From NCBI RefSeq assembly GCF_022539505.1, contig NC_061513.1:354621696-354685695 (forward strand): a DNA stretch of 64,000 bases, given 5' to 3'. The DNA comes from Lolium rigidum. Its lineage: Eukaryota; Streptophyta; Magnoliopsida; Poales; Poaceae. A program made the position numbers and the translations under genes. The stretch's first letter is position 1. Each line of letters begins with the position of its first letter. Below, piece by piece: positions 11,725 to 23,091 of the stretch. The notes under the pieces are model-generated. The model did no database searches. It was not told where the DNA came from and saw nothing but the letters and a program-made list of their open reading frames with translations.

Positions 11725-13154
11725 GCTACGCACCAGTAGTACCTCCCATGTTTCCTTCACCATCCCGATGCCGAGCTTGCGGGAATATGGCGGGCCCATG
11801 TACATACCCCGCATATAACACCTCCTATGGCTCTATCTACCTTTCTAATAACTCCTTCACGAGTTACAGGTATGTATTCTCGGTGGTTTAGCATGAATTG
11901 GCATATAGTAAAGTCTTGTTTTTAGTCTTCCTGCTTCTTACATTAGTATCAATTTTCACCTGCAGATCGTACCTTGTGAACTTCGTCCAATGATTAACCG
12001 GATGTGTCCGCATGAAGGGTCTTTCACTATGCATGGCAATGGCAAATTGATGAACACCTACACGGTCTATGAGGTGTATGTCTACAAGACGCAGGCCATC
12101 ACATATTTGTATGGACATGATTGGAGAAAGTTTGCTTTTGACTAAGGTCTGAAGAAGGTCGACGAGCTGAGGATCAGAATCTCAAACGGGAAGATATACG
12201 TAACTGCTTACAGAGTTGGAGACACTTCCAAATATATAATATGTAACTTTTTTGTACTCATATCCTTTGATTACTGCATTCTGAGCAGTTGTTCTAAACC
12301 ATTCCCTCTGTTCTAGCTTGCTGGATTTAACATGATCAAAGCTGCGAGATCCCACGATGGAACAGGAGCGGATGTCACAAAGGGCACCCACACCGAGCAC
12401 CGGCACCGGCTTCCCACTCTCCTCGCATCAGACCTTGGTTCCTGTACCGGCACCGTTTGTTGCATCTACCCAGCGAGCCCCTACATCGGCATTGGTTCCT
12501 GTAGAGGCCCCATATACTACACCCGCCTAGCGAGCTCTCGCATCAGACCTGGTTCCTCTAGCTGCACCGTTCATCGCACCTGCCCAACGATCACCTGCAT
12601 CGAGCACCGGTTCCTCTAGAGGCACCGTTTATTGCACCCGCCCAACGAGTCTCCCGCATCGGCACCAACTCGTGTACCAGCCCGGGCTCCCGCACTCGCC
12701 CGGCCGGATCACCGAGGTCTCGGCTCATTGTTGTGGCCACCCGTGTGGTGACCAGGACGCATCCGAAGGCTATGTTCGTGAGTATATGACAACATAACTC
12801 GCTCTTATCTTGATGTCTTCTCTCGCTCAAAGTCTCACATGGTTCAGTCTTCAGTGCATTGGTGCCATTGACTAATTTTTGTTGGTATCTCTTGCTTTGA
12901 ATCAAAAATTGCCTAAAAGTATCGCCAAGGATCTCAATGCTGGCCGAAGGGGAAAGATTTCCCTCGTCATGGAGAGTGAAGGTCTCACCGTGGAGGGACG
13001 GTACACCGTCAGTCCCACAGATGGCCGCTTAGTCGTTACTTCCAGGTGGAAAAAGTTCATTGACGGTGCCAAACTTCGCATTGGATCAAATTTGAAGGTC
13101 AAGATCTTTCGATGCCGCAGTGACATGCTGGTCATCAAGTTTGCGGTTGTCTAG
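11725..13154 (+). pseudogene. Broken gene with two B3-like segments
   Basis: Four gene-like pieces are in order. (1) An open stretch to 11869 ends at a GTATGT donor and is cut on its left by E2. (2) After CACCTGCAG, an exon from 11966 encodes a B3-like half with WRKF and a following GLKKVDELRI; an in-frame TAA falls between them near 12143. (3) A Pro/Ala-rich linker of degenerate repeats of about 57-60 bp (about 12390-12690) holds further stops. (4) A second B3-like segment from about 12903 to the TAG ending at 13154 has LPKSIAKDL, RRGKISLV and WKKF in the spacing of plant B3 DNA-binding domains. Joining pieces 1 and 2 at the obvious sites puts piece 2 out of frame. Two B3 domains around a flexible linker resembles REM-type factors. 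Not functional as it stands. Confidence 0.5.
12390..12690 (+). repeat. Degenerate Pro/Ala-coding minisatellite
   Basis: About five diverged copies of a roughly 57-60-bp unit built on GGTTCCTGTA...GCACCGTT...GCACC(C/T)GCC(C/T)A. In the gene frame they give Pro/Ala/Ser-rich linker sequence between the two B3-like segments. Copy borders are blurred by indels and at least one stop. Confidence 0.5.
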
Positions 13155-13570
13155 TTCTATTGTCCCATGAGCCCTTAGCAAATGCATTTGTAGTTATACT
13201 TATATAAGGTTATCTTATCTGAACTGCTAATTAATTGTATGGGTGGTAAAACTCTCGCAAGCTTTTGCTCTTAGCAAGTATGTATGTATGATCAGCTATT
13301 ATGATAACTAATGTTTGTGTTCATCTTAATTTGCATTTCCGTTTTAGAAAAAAACTTAATTTCTATTTTGGCTGACCTATTAGAGAACTATCAAATTGAA
13401 TCCACAACATGATTCAAATAGATTCATTACACCAAGCCATATGTCTTGACCTTGCTATACACTAGTTACATTAATCAGTGCAAGAAGGCTTACCTGAGCT
13501 GCTCGAACCACGGCGATTCGAATCCACCTTAGCTATCTAGCTAGAAATACAACCTTGCAGAAAGAGGATT
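13155..13570. other. Spacer between B3-like pseudogene and repeat array
   Basis: A/T-rich sequence with no ORF. It holds the likely 3' untranslated region of the broken gene (TTATATAAGG near 13200) and passes without an obvious border into the tandem array. I see no terminal repeat of another transposon here. Confidence 0.4.
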
Positions 13571-13574
13571 TGCA

Positions 13575-16540
13575 GTAGGGGAGGCTGACATTGGGGACCC
13601 ATGAGCCAGCAGCGTCGTCAACGTTTTAAATGCGGCAGGAGATCGAAACAAAAAAAAAAAGCCAAAAATCAATTGGTAAACAAAATCCAAGAAATGAAAC
13701 TTTTACCTTTCTGAGAGGATGACATGCGGGACCCATGAGGCAGCAGCATCCTCAACTATTCCAAGGCGGCAGGGGATCAAAATAAAAATAGGAAATAGCT
13801 AGAAATTAATTAGGGTAAAAAATAAATCTATCAAAGGAAACCTTTATTGTTCATAGAGGATGACATGTGGGACCGACCTGCCAGCTGCGTCGTCATGGTT
13901 TCAAAGGGGGCAGGGGATCAAAAGAAAAAGGCAAATAGCCAGAAATTAGGGGTAAAAAATAAATCCAACAAAGAAAACTTTTATTGTTCATAGAGGATGA
14001 CATGCGGGACCCATGAGCTAGCAGCTTCCTCAACATTTCAAAGTCGGCATGAGATTGAAAGAAAAAGGCAAGTGACCAAATATCAGGAGCCAAAAATAAT
14101 CCAAGAAAAGAAATTTTATTGTACATAGAGGATGACATGCGGGTCCCATTTTGCAGCAGCGGTCTCAACATTTCCAAGGCGGCACAGGACCAAAAGAAAA
14201 ATGAAGTAGCCAGAAATCAGGTGGTGAAAAAAATCCAAGAAAAGAAAGATTTCAATTGGGCTGCATCTGGACATCTGGGCCTTCGAACTATCCTGCTGGG
14301 CCTTTTGACTCGTACAATTTCAGCCCACTCCAAAACAGGAAAGTTCGGATTTTTCTAAAAAAACAGGAAAGTCCTATGCTTCGCAAAAACACAAAACAAG
14401 GAGATTCAACATATAAGTTTGTTTATGTAAAAATAAAGATTTAATTTATCCGTTTGCAATAGCTCAGAGCGAAATACAATGTTTATTGTGTGCAAAATAA
14501 TCAAGATATCACATGTTTCTTGTACGGAAGGCTGACATCGGGGACCCATGAGCCAGCATCGTCGTCAACGTTTTAAAGGCGGCAGGGGATGGAAAGAAAA
14601 AATAAACCAAAAATCTGTTGGTAAAAAATACAAGAAAAGAAACATTTTCGTTATGAGAGGATGACATGCGGGACCCATGAGGCAGCGAAGCATCCTCGGC
14701 GTTTATTGTTCATAGAGGTTGACATGTGGGACCCGTGAGCCAGCAGCGCCCTGAACGTTTTAAAGGCTGCAGGAGATCGAAAGAAAAAATAAGCCAAAAA
14801 TCGTTTGGTCAACAAAATCCAAGAAAAGAAACATTTACCGTTGTGAGAGGATGACATGCGGGACCCATGAGGCAGCAGCATCCTCAACGATTCCAAGGCG
14901 GCAGGGGATCAAAGGAAAAAAGGAAGTATCCCGAAATTAATTAGGGGTTCAAAATAAATCCATCAAAGGAAACTTTTATTGTTCACGAGAGGATGACATG
15001 TGGGACCGACCCGCCAGCTGCGTCGTCATCGTTTCAAAGGGGCAGGAGATCAAAAGAAAAAGGCAAATAGCCGGAAATTAGGGGTCAAAAATAACTCCAA
15101 GAAAGGAAACTTTTATTGTTCATAGAGGATGACATGCGGGACCCATGAGCCAGCGAGCTTACTCAACGTTTCAAAGGCGGCATGAGATCGAAAGAAAAAG
15201 GCAAGTGACAAAATATCGGGAGCCAAAGATAATCCAAGAAAAAAACTTTATTGTACATAGAGGATGACATGCGGGTCCCAATTAGCGACGAGCGGTCTCA
15301 ACGTTTCAAATGCGGCTTGAGATCAAAAGAAAAAGAAAGTTGATTGTACATAGAGGATGACATGCGGTCCCATGAGTCAGCAGCTTACTCAACGTTTCCA
15401 AGGCGGCAGGGGATCAAAAGAAAAAGGAAATAGCCAAAAATCAGAGGGTGAAAAAAAACCCAAGAAAATAAACTTTTATAGCACATAGAGGATGACATGC
15501 GGGTCCCATGAGCCGGCAGGTTCCTCAACGTTTCAAACGTGGCATGAGATCGAAAGAAAAAGGCAAGTGACCAAATATCGGGAGCCAAAAATAATTCAAG
15601 AAAATAAACTTGAGTGTACATAGAGGATGACATGCGGGTCCCATTTAGCGACGGCGGTATCACCGTTTGAGAGGTTGCACGGGATCGAAAGAAAAAGGCA
15701 AGTGACCAAATATCGGGAGCCAAAAATAATCCAAGAAAAGAAATTTTATTGTACATAGAGGATGACATGCGGGTCCCATGAGCCCGCGGGGTCCTCAACG
15801 TGGCATGAGATCGAAAGAAAAATGCAAGTGACCAAATATCGGAGCCAAAAATAATTGAAGAAAAGAAACTTGATTGTACATAGAGGATGACATGCGGGTC
15901 CCATTTAGCAGCAGCGGTATCACCATTTGAGAGGCTGCACGGGATCGAAAGAAAAAGGCAAGTGACCAAATATGAGGTTCCAAAAAAATCCTAGAAAAGA
16001 AAGTTTTATAGTACATAGAGGATGACATGCGGGTCCCATTTAGCAGCAGCGGTCTCACCGTTTGAGAGGCGGCAGGGGATCGAAAGAAAAAGTTAAGTGA
16101 CCAAATATGAGGTGCCAAAAAAATCCAAGAAAAGAAAGATTTATAGTACATAGAGGATGATATGCGGGTCCCATTTAGCAGCAGCGGTATCACCGTTTGA
16201 GAGGCGGCAAGGGATCGAAAGAAAAAGGCAAGTGACCAAATTTGAGGTGCCAAAAAAAACTCCAAGAAAAGAAAGTTGATTGCTCATAGAGGATGACATG
16301 CGGGTCCCAATTAGCAGCAGCGGTGTCAAGGTTTCCAAGGCGGCAAGGGATCAAAAGAAAAAGGAAGTAGCCAGAAATCGGGGGTCAAAAAAATCCAAGA
16401 ATAGAAAGAATTTTGGTTCATAGAGGATGACATGCGGGACCCATGATCCTGCATCGTAAACGGCTCGATCGGAGAGCGTTGAACGAGATGGCGCGATCGA
16501 GAAAAAAACAATGCCAGAGAGGCTGCCATCTGGGCCCTAC
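13575..16540. repeat. CACTA subterminal tandem array, about 135-bp unit
   Basis: About 20-22 units share the core GATGACATGCGGG(A/T)CCCAT, then a CAGCAGC-type run, a GGCGGCAGGGGATC segment and an A-rich stretch. Core copies start near 13580, 13716, 13856, 13993, 14129, 14529, 14656, 14714, 14848, 14992, 15125, 15259, 15353, 15488, 15626, 15760, 15887, 16018, 16154, 16288 and 16423; a weaker one lies near 16519. Spacing is mostly 130-140 bp; a 280-bp unrelated stretch (14240-14520) interrupts it. Its place just inside the terminus fits the subterminal repeats of Triticeae CACTA elements. Confidence 0.75.
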
Positions 16541-16769
16541 ATCCCTCGGCAGTGCGGATTTGCGTTGACTCGGCCGGCGAACCCGAGAATTCGAGATGCA
16601 CCACGTCCCGGGCCACCATACGCAACGTTTTGGCCGTTTTCGTCGGGCTAGGTGGCCTCAAAAACGAGAAAAAAAAACGTTTTTACATGCACAACGGACA
16701 TACCCAAAATCGTCGGCCATGGTACACCAACAACCACGGCGCGACTTCAACTTCGTCGGCCATGGCAAC

Positions 16770-16782
16770 TTTTCTTGTAGTG
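16770..16782 (-). repeat. CACTA terminal inverted repeat
   Basis: On the - strand this reads CACTACAAGAAAA, the family's hallmark end. The flank begins GAC, the candidate 3-bp target duplication; the matching copy is off the left side. Confidence 0.8.
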
Positions 16783-18991
16783 GACACAAGTGTTTGCTTC
16801 TAAGATAGAAAGAAGTAGGTAAACTGACTCAACATAAAGTAAAAGAAAGGGCTCTTCGCAGAGGGAAGCAGAGATTACTCTTGTGCTAGAGCTTTTTATT
16901 TTGAAGACATAGAAACAATTTTATCAACGGTAGTAATAATTCATATGTGTTATGCATAAGACATCCTATAAGTTGCAAGCCTCATGCATAGAATACCAAT
17001 AGTGCTCGCACCTTGTCCTAATTAGCTCGGATTTCCATGGATTATCATTGCATTACATATGTTTCAACCAAGTGTCACAAAGGGGTACCTCTATGTCACC
17101 TGTACAGAGGTCCAAGGAGATAGATCGCATTTGATTTCTCGTTTTTGATAGATCCCACTTGAGGACATCCATACCGGGACAACATAGACAACAGATAACG
17201 GACTCCTCTTTAATGCTTAAGCATTCAACAACAGATAATATTCTCATAAGAGATTGAGGATTAATGTCCAAACTGAAACTTCCACCATGATACATGGCTT
17301 TAGTTGGCGGCCCAATGTTCTTCTCTAACAAGTATGCATACTCAAACCATTTAATCATGATAAATCACCCTTACTTCAGACAAGACGAACATGCATAGCA
17401 ACTCACATGATATTCAACAAAGGTGTAACAGCTTGATGGCGTCCCCGAAACATGGTTACCGCTCAACAAGCAACTTATAAGAAATAAGATACATAAGCAA
17501 CATATTCAATACCACAATAGTTTTTAAAGCTATTTTCCCATGAGCTATGTATTGCAAAGACAAGGAATGAAATTTTAAAAGGTAGCACGCAAGCAATTTA
17601 CTTGGAATGGCAGAGAAATACCATGTAGTAGGTAGTTATGGTGGACACAAATGGCATAGGTTTTGGCTCAAGGTTTTGGATGCACGAGAAGAATTCCCTC
17701 TCAGTACAAGGCTTTGGTTAGCAAGGTTGTTTGAAGCAAACTCAAGTATGAACCGGTACATCAAAACTTACATAAGAACATATTGCAAGCATTATAGGAC
17801 TCTACACTGTCTCCTTGTTGTTCAAACACCTTTACCAGAAAATATCTAGACTTTTAGAGAGACCAATCATGCAAACCAAATTTCAACAAGCTCTACGGTA
17901 ATTCTCCACTAATAGGTTCAATCTACATGATGCAAGAGCTTAAACATGATCTATTTGAGAACTCAAAACAATTGCCAAGTATCAAATTATTCAAGACAAT
18001 ATACCAATTACCACATGGAGCATTTTCTGTTTCCAACCAAATAGCAATGAACGAAGCGGTTTTCAACCTTCGCCATGAACATTAAAAGTAAAGCTAAGAA
18101 CACCAGTGTTCATATGAAACAGCGGAGCGTGTCTTTCTCCCACACAAAGAATGCTAGGATCCGATTTTATTAAAACAAAAACAAAAGCAAACAGAGCTCC
18201 AAGTAAAGCACATAAGATGTAACGGAATAAAAATATAGTTTCACTAGAGGAACCTGATAATGTTGTCGATGAAGAAGGGGATGCCTTGGGCATCCCCAAG
18301 CTTAGACGCTTGGGTCTTCTTAAAATATGCAGGGATGAACCACGGGGGCATCCCCAAGCTTTGACTTTTCACTCTTCTTGATCATATTGTATCATCCTCC
18401 TCTCTTGACCCTTGAAAACTTCCTCCACACCAAACTCAAAACAAACTCATTAGAGGGTCAGTGCATAATTCATATATTCAGAGGTGACATAATCATTCTT
18501 AATACTTCTGGACATTGCACAAAGCTACTGAAAGTTAATGGAACAAAGAAATCCATCAAACATAGCAAAACAGGCAATGCGAAATAAAAGGCAGAATCTG
18601 TCAAAAGAGAACAGTCCGTAAAGACAAATTTTAAAGTGGCACCAGACTTGCTCATATGAAAATGCCTAAATTGAATGAAAGTTGCGTACATATCTGAGGA
18701 TCACGCACGTAAATTGGCAGATTTTTTTGATTTTTCTACAGAGACTACTGCTCAAATTCGTGACAGCAAGAAATCTATTTCTGCGCAGAAATCCAAATCT
18801 AGTATCAACCTTACTATCAAAGACTTTACTTGGCACAACAATGCAATGAAGTAAATATAAGGAGAGGTTGCTACAGTAGTAACAACTTCCAAGACACAAA
18901 TATAAAACAAAAATTGCAGAAATAAAATGATGGGTTGTCTCCCATAAGCGCTTTTCTTTAACGCCTTTCAGCTAGGCGCAGAAAGTGTAAC
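16783..18991 (-). mobile_element. M1 3' noncoding region
   Basis: Noncoding stretch downstream of the M1 gag-protease frame, cut at 16782 by the CACTA. It is collinear with 38874-41088 (M2) and 63062-64000 (M3), and in reverse with 34351-36550 (P1) and 52938-55100 (S1). It contains two predicted hairpins (18277-18297 and 18931-18944). Small ORFs here are not conserved between copies. Confidence 0.75.
18277..18297 (-). repeat. Conserved hairpin GGGGATGCC/GGCATCCCC (M1)
   Basis: A perfect 9-bp inverted repeat with a 3-base loop, next to an AAGCTT motif that also forms part of the element's polypurine tract. Also present in M2 (40371-40391), P1 (35122-35142) and S1 (53636-53656). Confidence 0.7.
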
Positions 18992-21050
18992 TCAAGTATT
19001 ATCAAGGGATGAAGCATCAACATCATAATTGGTTCTAATAATAGAATCAAAAGGTAACCTCATTCTCTTTCTAGGTAAGTGTTCCATACATTTCTTAAGC
19101 GGGAATCGATATTTAATATTTTCTTCCTTCATATCAATAATAACACCAACAATTCGAAGAAAGGGTCTTCCCAAAATAATGGGACAAGATGCATTGCATT
19201 CAATATCCAAGACAACAAAATCAACGAGGATAAGGTTATTATTAACCGTAATGTGAACATTATCAATCCTCCCCAAAGGTTTCTTTATAGAATTATCAGC
19301 TAGATTAACATCCAAATAGCAATTTTTCAATGGTGGCAAGTCAAGCATATCATAGAGTTTCTTTGGCATAACAGAAATACTTGCACCAAGATCGCATAAA
19401 GCATTACAATCAAAATCATTGACCCTTATTTTAATTATGGGCTCCCAACCATCTTCCAACTTCCTAGGAATAGAAGTTTCAAGTTTTAATTTCTCTTCTC
19501 TAGCTTGAATGAGAGCATTTGTAATATGTTTTGTAAAGGCCAAATTTATAGCACTAGCATTAGGACTTCTAGCAAGTTTTTGCAAGAACTTAATAACTTC
19601 AGAGATATGACAATCATCAAAATCTAAACCATTATGATATAAAGCAATGGGATCGGTGCCCCCAATATTCTCAAAAATTTCAGCACTTTTATCACAAGCA
19701 GTTTCAGCAGTTTCAGCCAATTTTGCACGCTTTGCACTAGGAGTAGAAACATTACCAACACCAATTATTTTACCATTGATAGTAGGAGGTTTAGCAACAT
19801 GTGAAGCATCATCATTACTAGTGGTGGTAATAGTCCAAACTTTAGCTACATTATTCTCTTTAGCTAGTTTTTCTTCTCTTTCCCACCTAGCATGCAATTC
19901 AGCCATCAATATAATATTTTTATTAATTCGAACTTGTATGGCGTTTGCTGTAACAAATGACTTAATATCTTTATCTTCATTAGGCATAACTTTCAATTTT
20001 AAAAGATCAACAGCAGCAGCAAGATTATCAACCTTAGAAGCAAGAACATCAATTTTACCAAGCTTTTATTCAACAGATTTGTTAAAAGCAGTTTGTGTAC
20101 TAATAAATTTTTTATGCATGACCTCAAGACCAGAGGGTACACTCCTACTATTGTTGTAAGAATTACCATAACCATTACCAGTATTAGAAGGATATGGCCT
20201 ATAGTTGTTACCAGAATTATTCCTATAAGCATTGTTGTTGAAATTATTATTTTTAATGAAGTTCACATCAACATGTTATTCTTGGGCAACCAATGAAGCT
20301 AAAGGAACATTATTAGGATCAACATTCGATCTACCATTAACAAGCATAGACATAATCACATCAATCTTATCATTCAAGGAGGAGGTTTCTTCAACATAAT
20401 TTACCTTCTTACCTTGCGGGGTCCTTTCAGTGTGCCATTCAGAGTAGTTGATCATCATATCATCAAGAAGCTTTGTTGCCGCCCCCAAAGTGATGGACAT
20501 AAAAGTACCTCCAGCAGCTGAATCCAATAGGTTCCTCGAAGAAAAATTCAATCCTGCATAGAAGGTTTGGATGATCATCCAAGTAGTTATATTTCATTCT
20601 TTCCCATGATTGAGCAACATGTTCATTATCCAATTGCTTAAAATTCATAATGCTACTTCTCAAAGATATAATTTTAGCGGGAGGATAATATCTACCAATG
20701 AAAGCATCTTTACATTTAGTCCATGAATCAATACTATTCTTAGGCAAAGATAGCAACCAATCTTTAGCTCTTCGTCTTAAGGAGAAAGGAAACAATTTCA
20801 ATTTTATACTGTCTCCATCTACATCCTTATACTTTTGTATTTCACAAAGTTCAACAAAATTATTAGGATGGTCAGCAGCATCATCAGAACTAACACCAGA
20901 AAATTGCTCTCTCATAACAAGATTTAGTAAAGCAGGTTTAATTACATAAAATTCTGCTGTAGTAGCAGGTGGAGCAATAAGGGTGCATATGAAATCATTA
21001 TTATTTGTGCTAGTGAAGTCACACAACTTAGTGTTCTCAGGAGTATTCAT
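18992..21050 (-). pseudogene. M1 gag-protease pseudogene
   Basis: Read leftwards from ATG at 21050. The N-terminal part is a retrotransposon gag domain with RAKDWLLSLP, WTKCKDAFIGRYYP and HVAQSWERMK. A deletion of about 29 bp after this point, compared with M2 at 59370-59400, shifts the frame. The middle is Asn/Tyr/Gly-rich and holds a stop (TAA where M2 has GAA, near 20068). The C-terminal part (18992-19996) is a retropepsin-like domain with CDLGASISVMP, where DLG is the catalytic motif, and ILGRPFL near the end. The frame ends in DASSLDNT and no reverse transcriptase follows. Gag packages the RNA and protease matures it; this copy cannot make an intact product. Confidence 0.8.
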
Positions 21051-21300
21051 TTTAACAGTAATAAAGATAAACTAAGCATAACAGAATTAAAGTAAAACTA
21101 GTAACTATTTTTTTCTGTTTTTGATATAAAGCAAGCAAACAAGACAGAAAATAGAATAAAGTAAATGCAAGTAACTAATTTTTTTGTATTTTTGATATAA
21201 GGAAAGCAAACAAAACAGAAAATAAAGTAAAGTAAAGAGAGACAATAAACAAAGTAAAGAGATTGGATGTGGGAGACTTCCCTTGCAGCGTGTCTTGATC

Positions 21301-21318
21301 TCCCCGGCAACAGCGCCA
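21301..21318 (-). other. M1 primer-binding site (tRNA-Asp type)
   Basis: The - strand reads TGGCGCTGTTGCCGGGGA, one base from the TGGCGCCGTTGCCGGGG typical of Athila-like Gypsy elements. It lies 14 bases inside the LTR edge at 21333. Confidence 0.8.
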
Positions 21319-21332
21319 GAAATTTAGCTTGT

Positions 21333-22630
21333 TGACGCGTAAAGCATACGCCCGTTGGGAACCCCAAGTGGAAGGTGTGATGCGTACAGCAGCAGGTTTC
21401 CCTCAGTAAGAAACCAAGATTGTCGAACCAGTAGGAGATGAAGACCACGTGAAGGTTGTTGGTGAAGGAGTGTAGTGCGGCGCAACACCAGGGATTCCGG
21501 CGCCAACGTGAAACCTGCACAACACAATCACAGTACTTTGCCCCAACTTAACAGTGAGGTTGTCAATCTCACCGGCTTGCTGTAAACAAAGGATTAAACA
21601 TATGGTGTGGAGAATGATGTTTTCTTGTGAAGAACAACAGAGAACAGAGATTGCAGTTGATTGTATTTTAGATGTAAAAGAATGGACCGGGGTCCACAGT
21701 TCACTAGTGGTGTCTCTCCAATAAGATAAATAGCATGTTGGGTGAACAAATTACAGTTGGGCAATTGACAAATAGAGAGGGCATAACAATGCACATACAT
21801 ATCATGATGACTACTATGAGATTTACTTAGGGCATTACGATAAAGTACATAGACCGCTATCCAGCATGCATCTATGCCTAAAACGTCCACCTTTGGGTTA
21901 GCATCCGCACCCCTTCCAGTATTAAGTTGCAAACAACAGACAATTGCATTAAGTATGGTGCGTAATGTAATCAACACAGATATCCTTAGATAAAGCATTG
22001 ATGTTTTATCCCTAGTGGCAACAGCACATCCACAACCTTAGAACTTTCTCTCACTGTCCCAGATTCAATGGAGGCATGAACCCACTATCGAGCATAAATA
22101 CCCCCTCTTGGAGTCACAAGTATCAACTTGGCCAGAGCCTCTACTAGCAACGGAGAGCATGCAAGATCATAAACAACACATATATGATAGATCAATAATC
22201 AACTTGACATAGTATTCCATATTCATCGGATCCCAACAAACACAACATGTAGCATTATAAATAGACGATTTTGATCATGTTAGGCAGCTCACAAGATCTA
22301 AACATGATAGCGCAAGAGGAGAAGACAACCATCTAGCTACTGCTATGGACCCATAGTCCAAGGATGAACTACTCACGCATCAATCCGGAGGCGGGCATGG
22401 TGATGTAGAGCCCTCCGGTGATGATTCCCCTCTCCGGCAGGGTGCCGGAGGCGATCTCCAGAATCCCCCGAGATGAGATTGGCGGCGACGGCATCACAGT
22501 AACTTTTCTCGTATCGTGGCTCTCGGTACTAGGGTTTTCGCGACGGAGAGTTTTTATAGGCGAAAGGGCAGAGTCGGGAGGCGGCCGAGGGGCCCACCCC
22601 ACAGGCCGGCGCGGCCAGAGGCCCCACCGC
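21333..22630 (-). mobile_element. M1 5' LTR, truncated
   Basis: Collinear with the M2 LTR (29006-30605) from its 3' end up to about 22630, where the match stops inside U3; the outer 300 bp or so, with the TGATACG end, is gone. A TATA-like CCTATAAAAAC on the - strand near 22548-22560 remains. The breakpoint adjoins unrelated DNA near the NAC gene, so this is a deletion, not a complete insertion border. Confidence 0.75.
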
Positions 22631-23091
22631 TGCGGCTTACAAGATGTATATATAGGCGGTGACAACGATCCGTACTGCAAAGGGCCTTGCTCCGCTTGTT
22701 GGAAGTTAGCCTCCCTTTAGTATATGAATTTGGATCACAATATAGCAAAAAGATCATACGGATACACACCAAATGAACACTTGCTCATGAGCATGCATCA
22801 TGCACATCACACTCCCAAAATATATTTCATCATCTATCAAGTACCGATGCATTCAGAAGATAAATTAAAAGGAAAAAAAAAATGCTGATGTAAGTATTGC
22901 AATCTGAAAATCTATTGATGATCAGGTATTAATACACCAACATGTCATTCACAGAGTTCACGAAAGGTTACAACGAATTCCTTGCTTGTTGCTAGCCGTC
23001 GTGCATAGCATTACAAACAAGTGTAAGCAAATCGTTAGCTACGTTACACAATTAATACACACACTAACTCCCGTGCCGATCAATAATCAAG
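22631..23091. other. 3' flank of the NAC gene
   Basis: A/T-rich, with no ORF of note and no repeat shared with other parts of the window. The right side should hold the NAC gene's 3' untranslated region, which reads leftwards. Confidence 0.4.

Larger units (their letters stand above)
11725..16782 (+). mobile_element. CACTA-type transposon, right-hand part
   Basis: The right end is TTTTCTTGTAGTG at 16770-16782, the inverse of the CACTACAAGAAAA terminus of plant CACTA (EnSpm) elements. TCGTCGGCCATGG occurs twice close to this end, like the short subterminal motifs bound by CACTA transposase. Immediately right of 16782 is sequence matching the inside of element M1 (compare 38874 onward), so the CACTA is inserted in M1. 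The left end is missing because E2 and the window edge cut it off. No TNP2-like transposase is visible here. Whether 11725-13500 belongs to the CACTA is inferred from continuity, not shown by a second terminus. Confidence 0.65.

Noticed and set aside
13893..16661. Long - strand ORFs with repeated SSSMYNK...FLAPDIWSLAFFFRS units
   Set aside because: They arise because the tandem unit is close to 135 bp, a multiple of three, so any open frame repeats. Copies with indels change frame freely and no start context or domain is present.
19647..20159. 170-codon + strand ORF opposite the M1 gag-protease frame
   Set aside because: It is the mirror of the - strand coding frame, which has clear gag and protease motifs; the + strand product has none.
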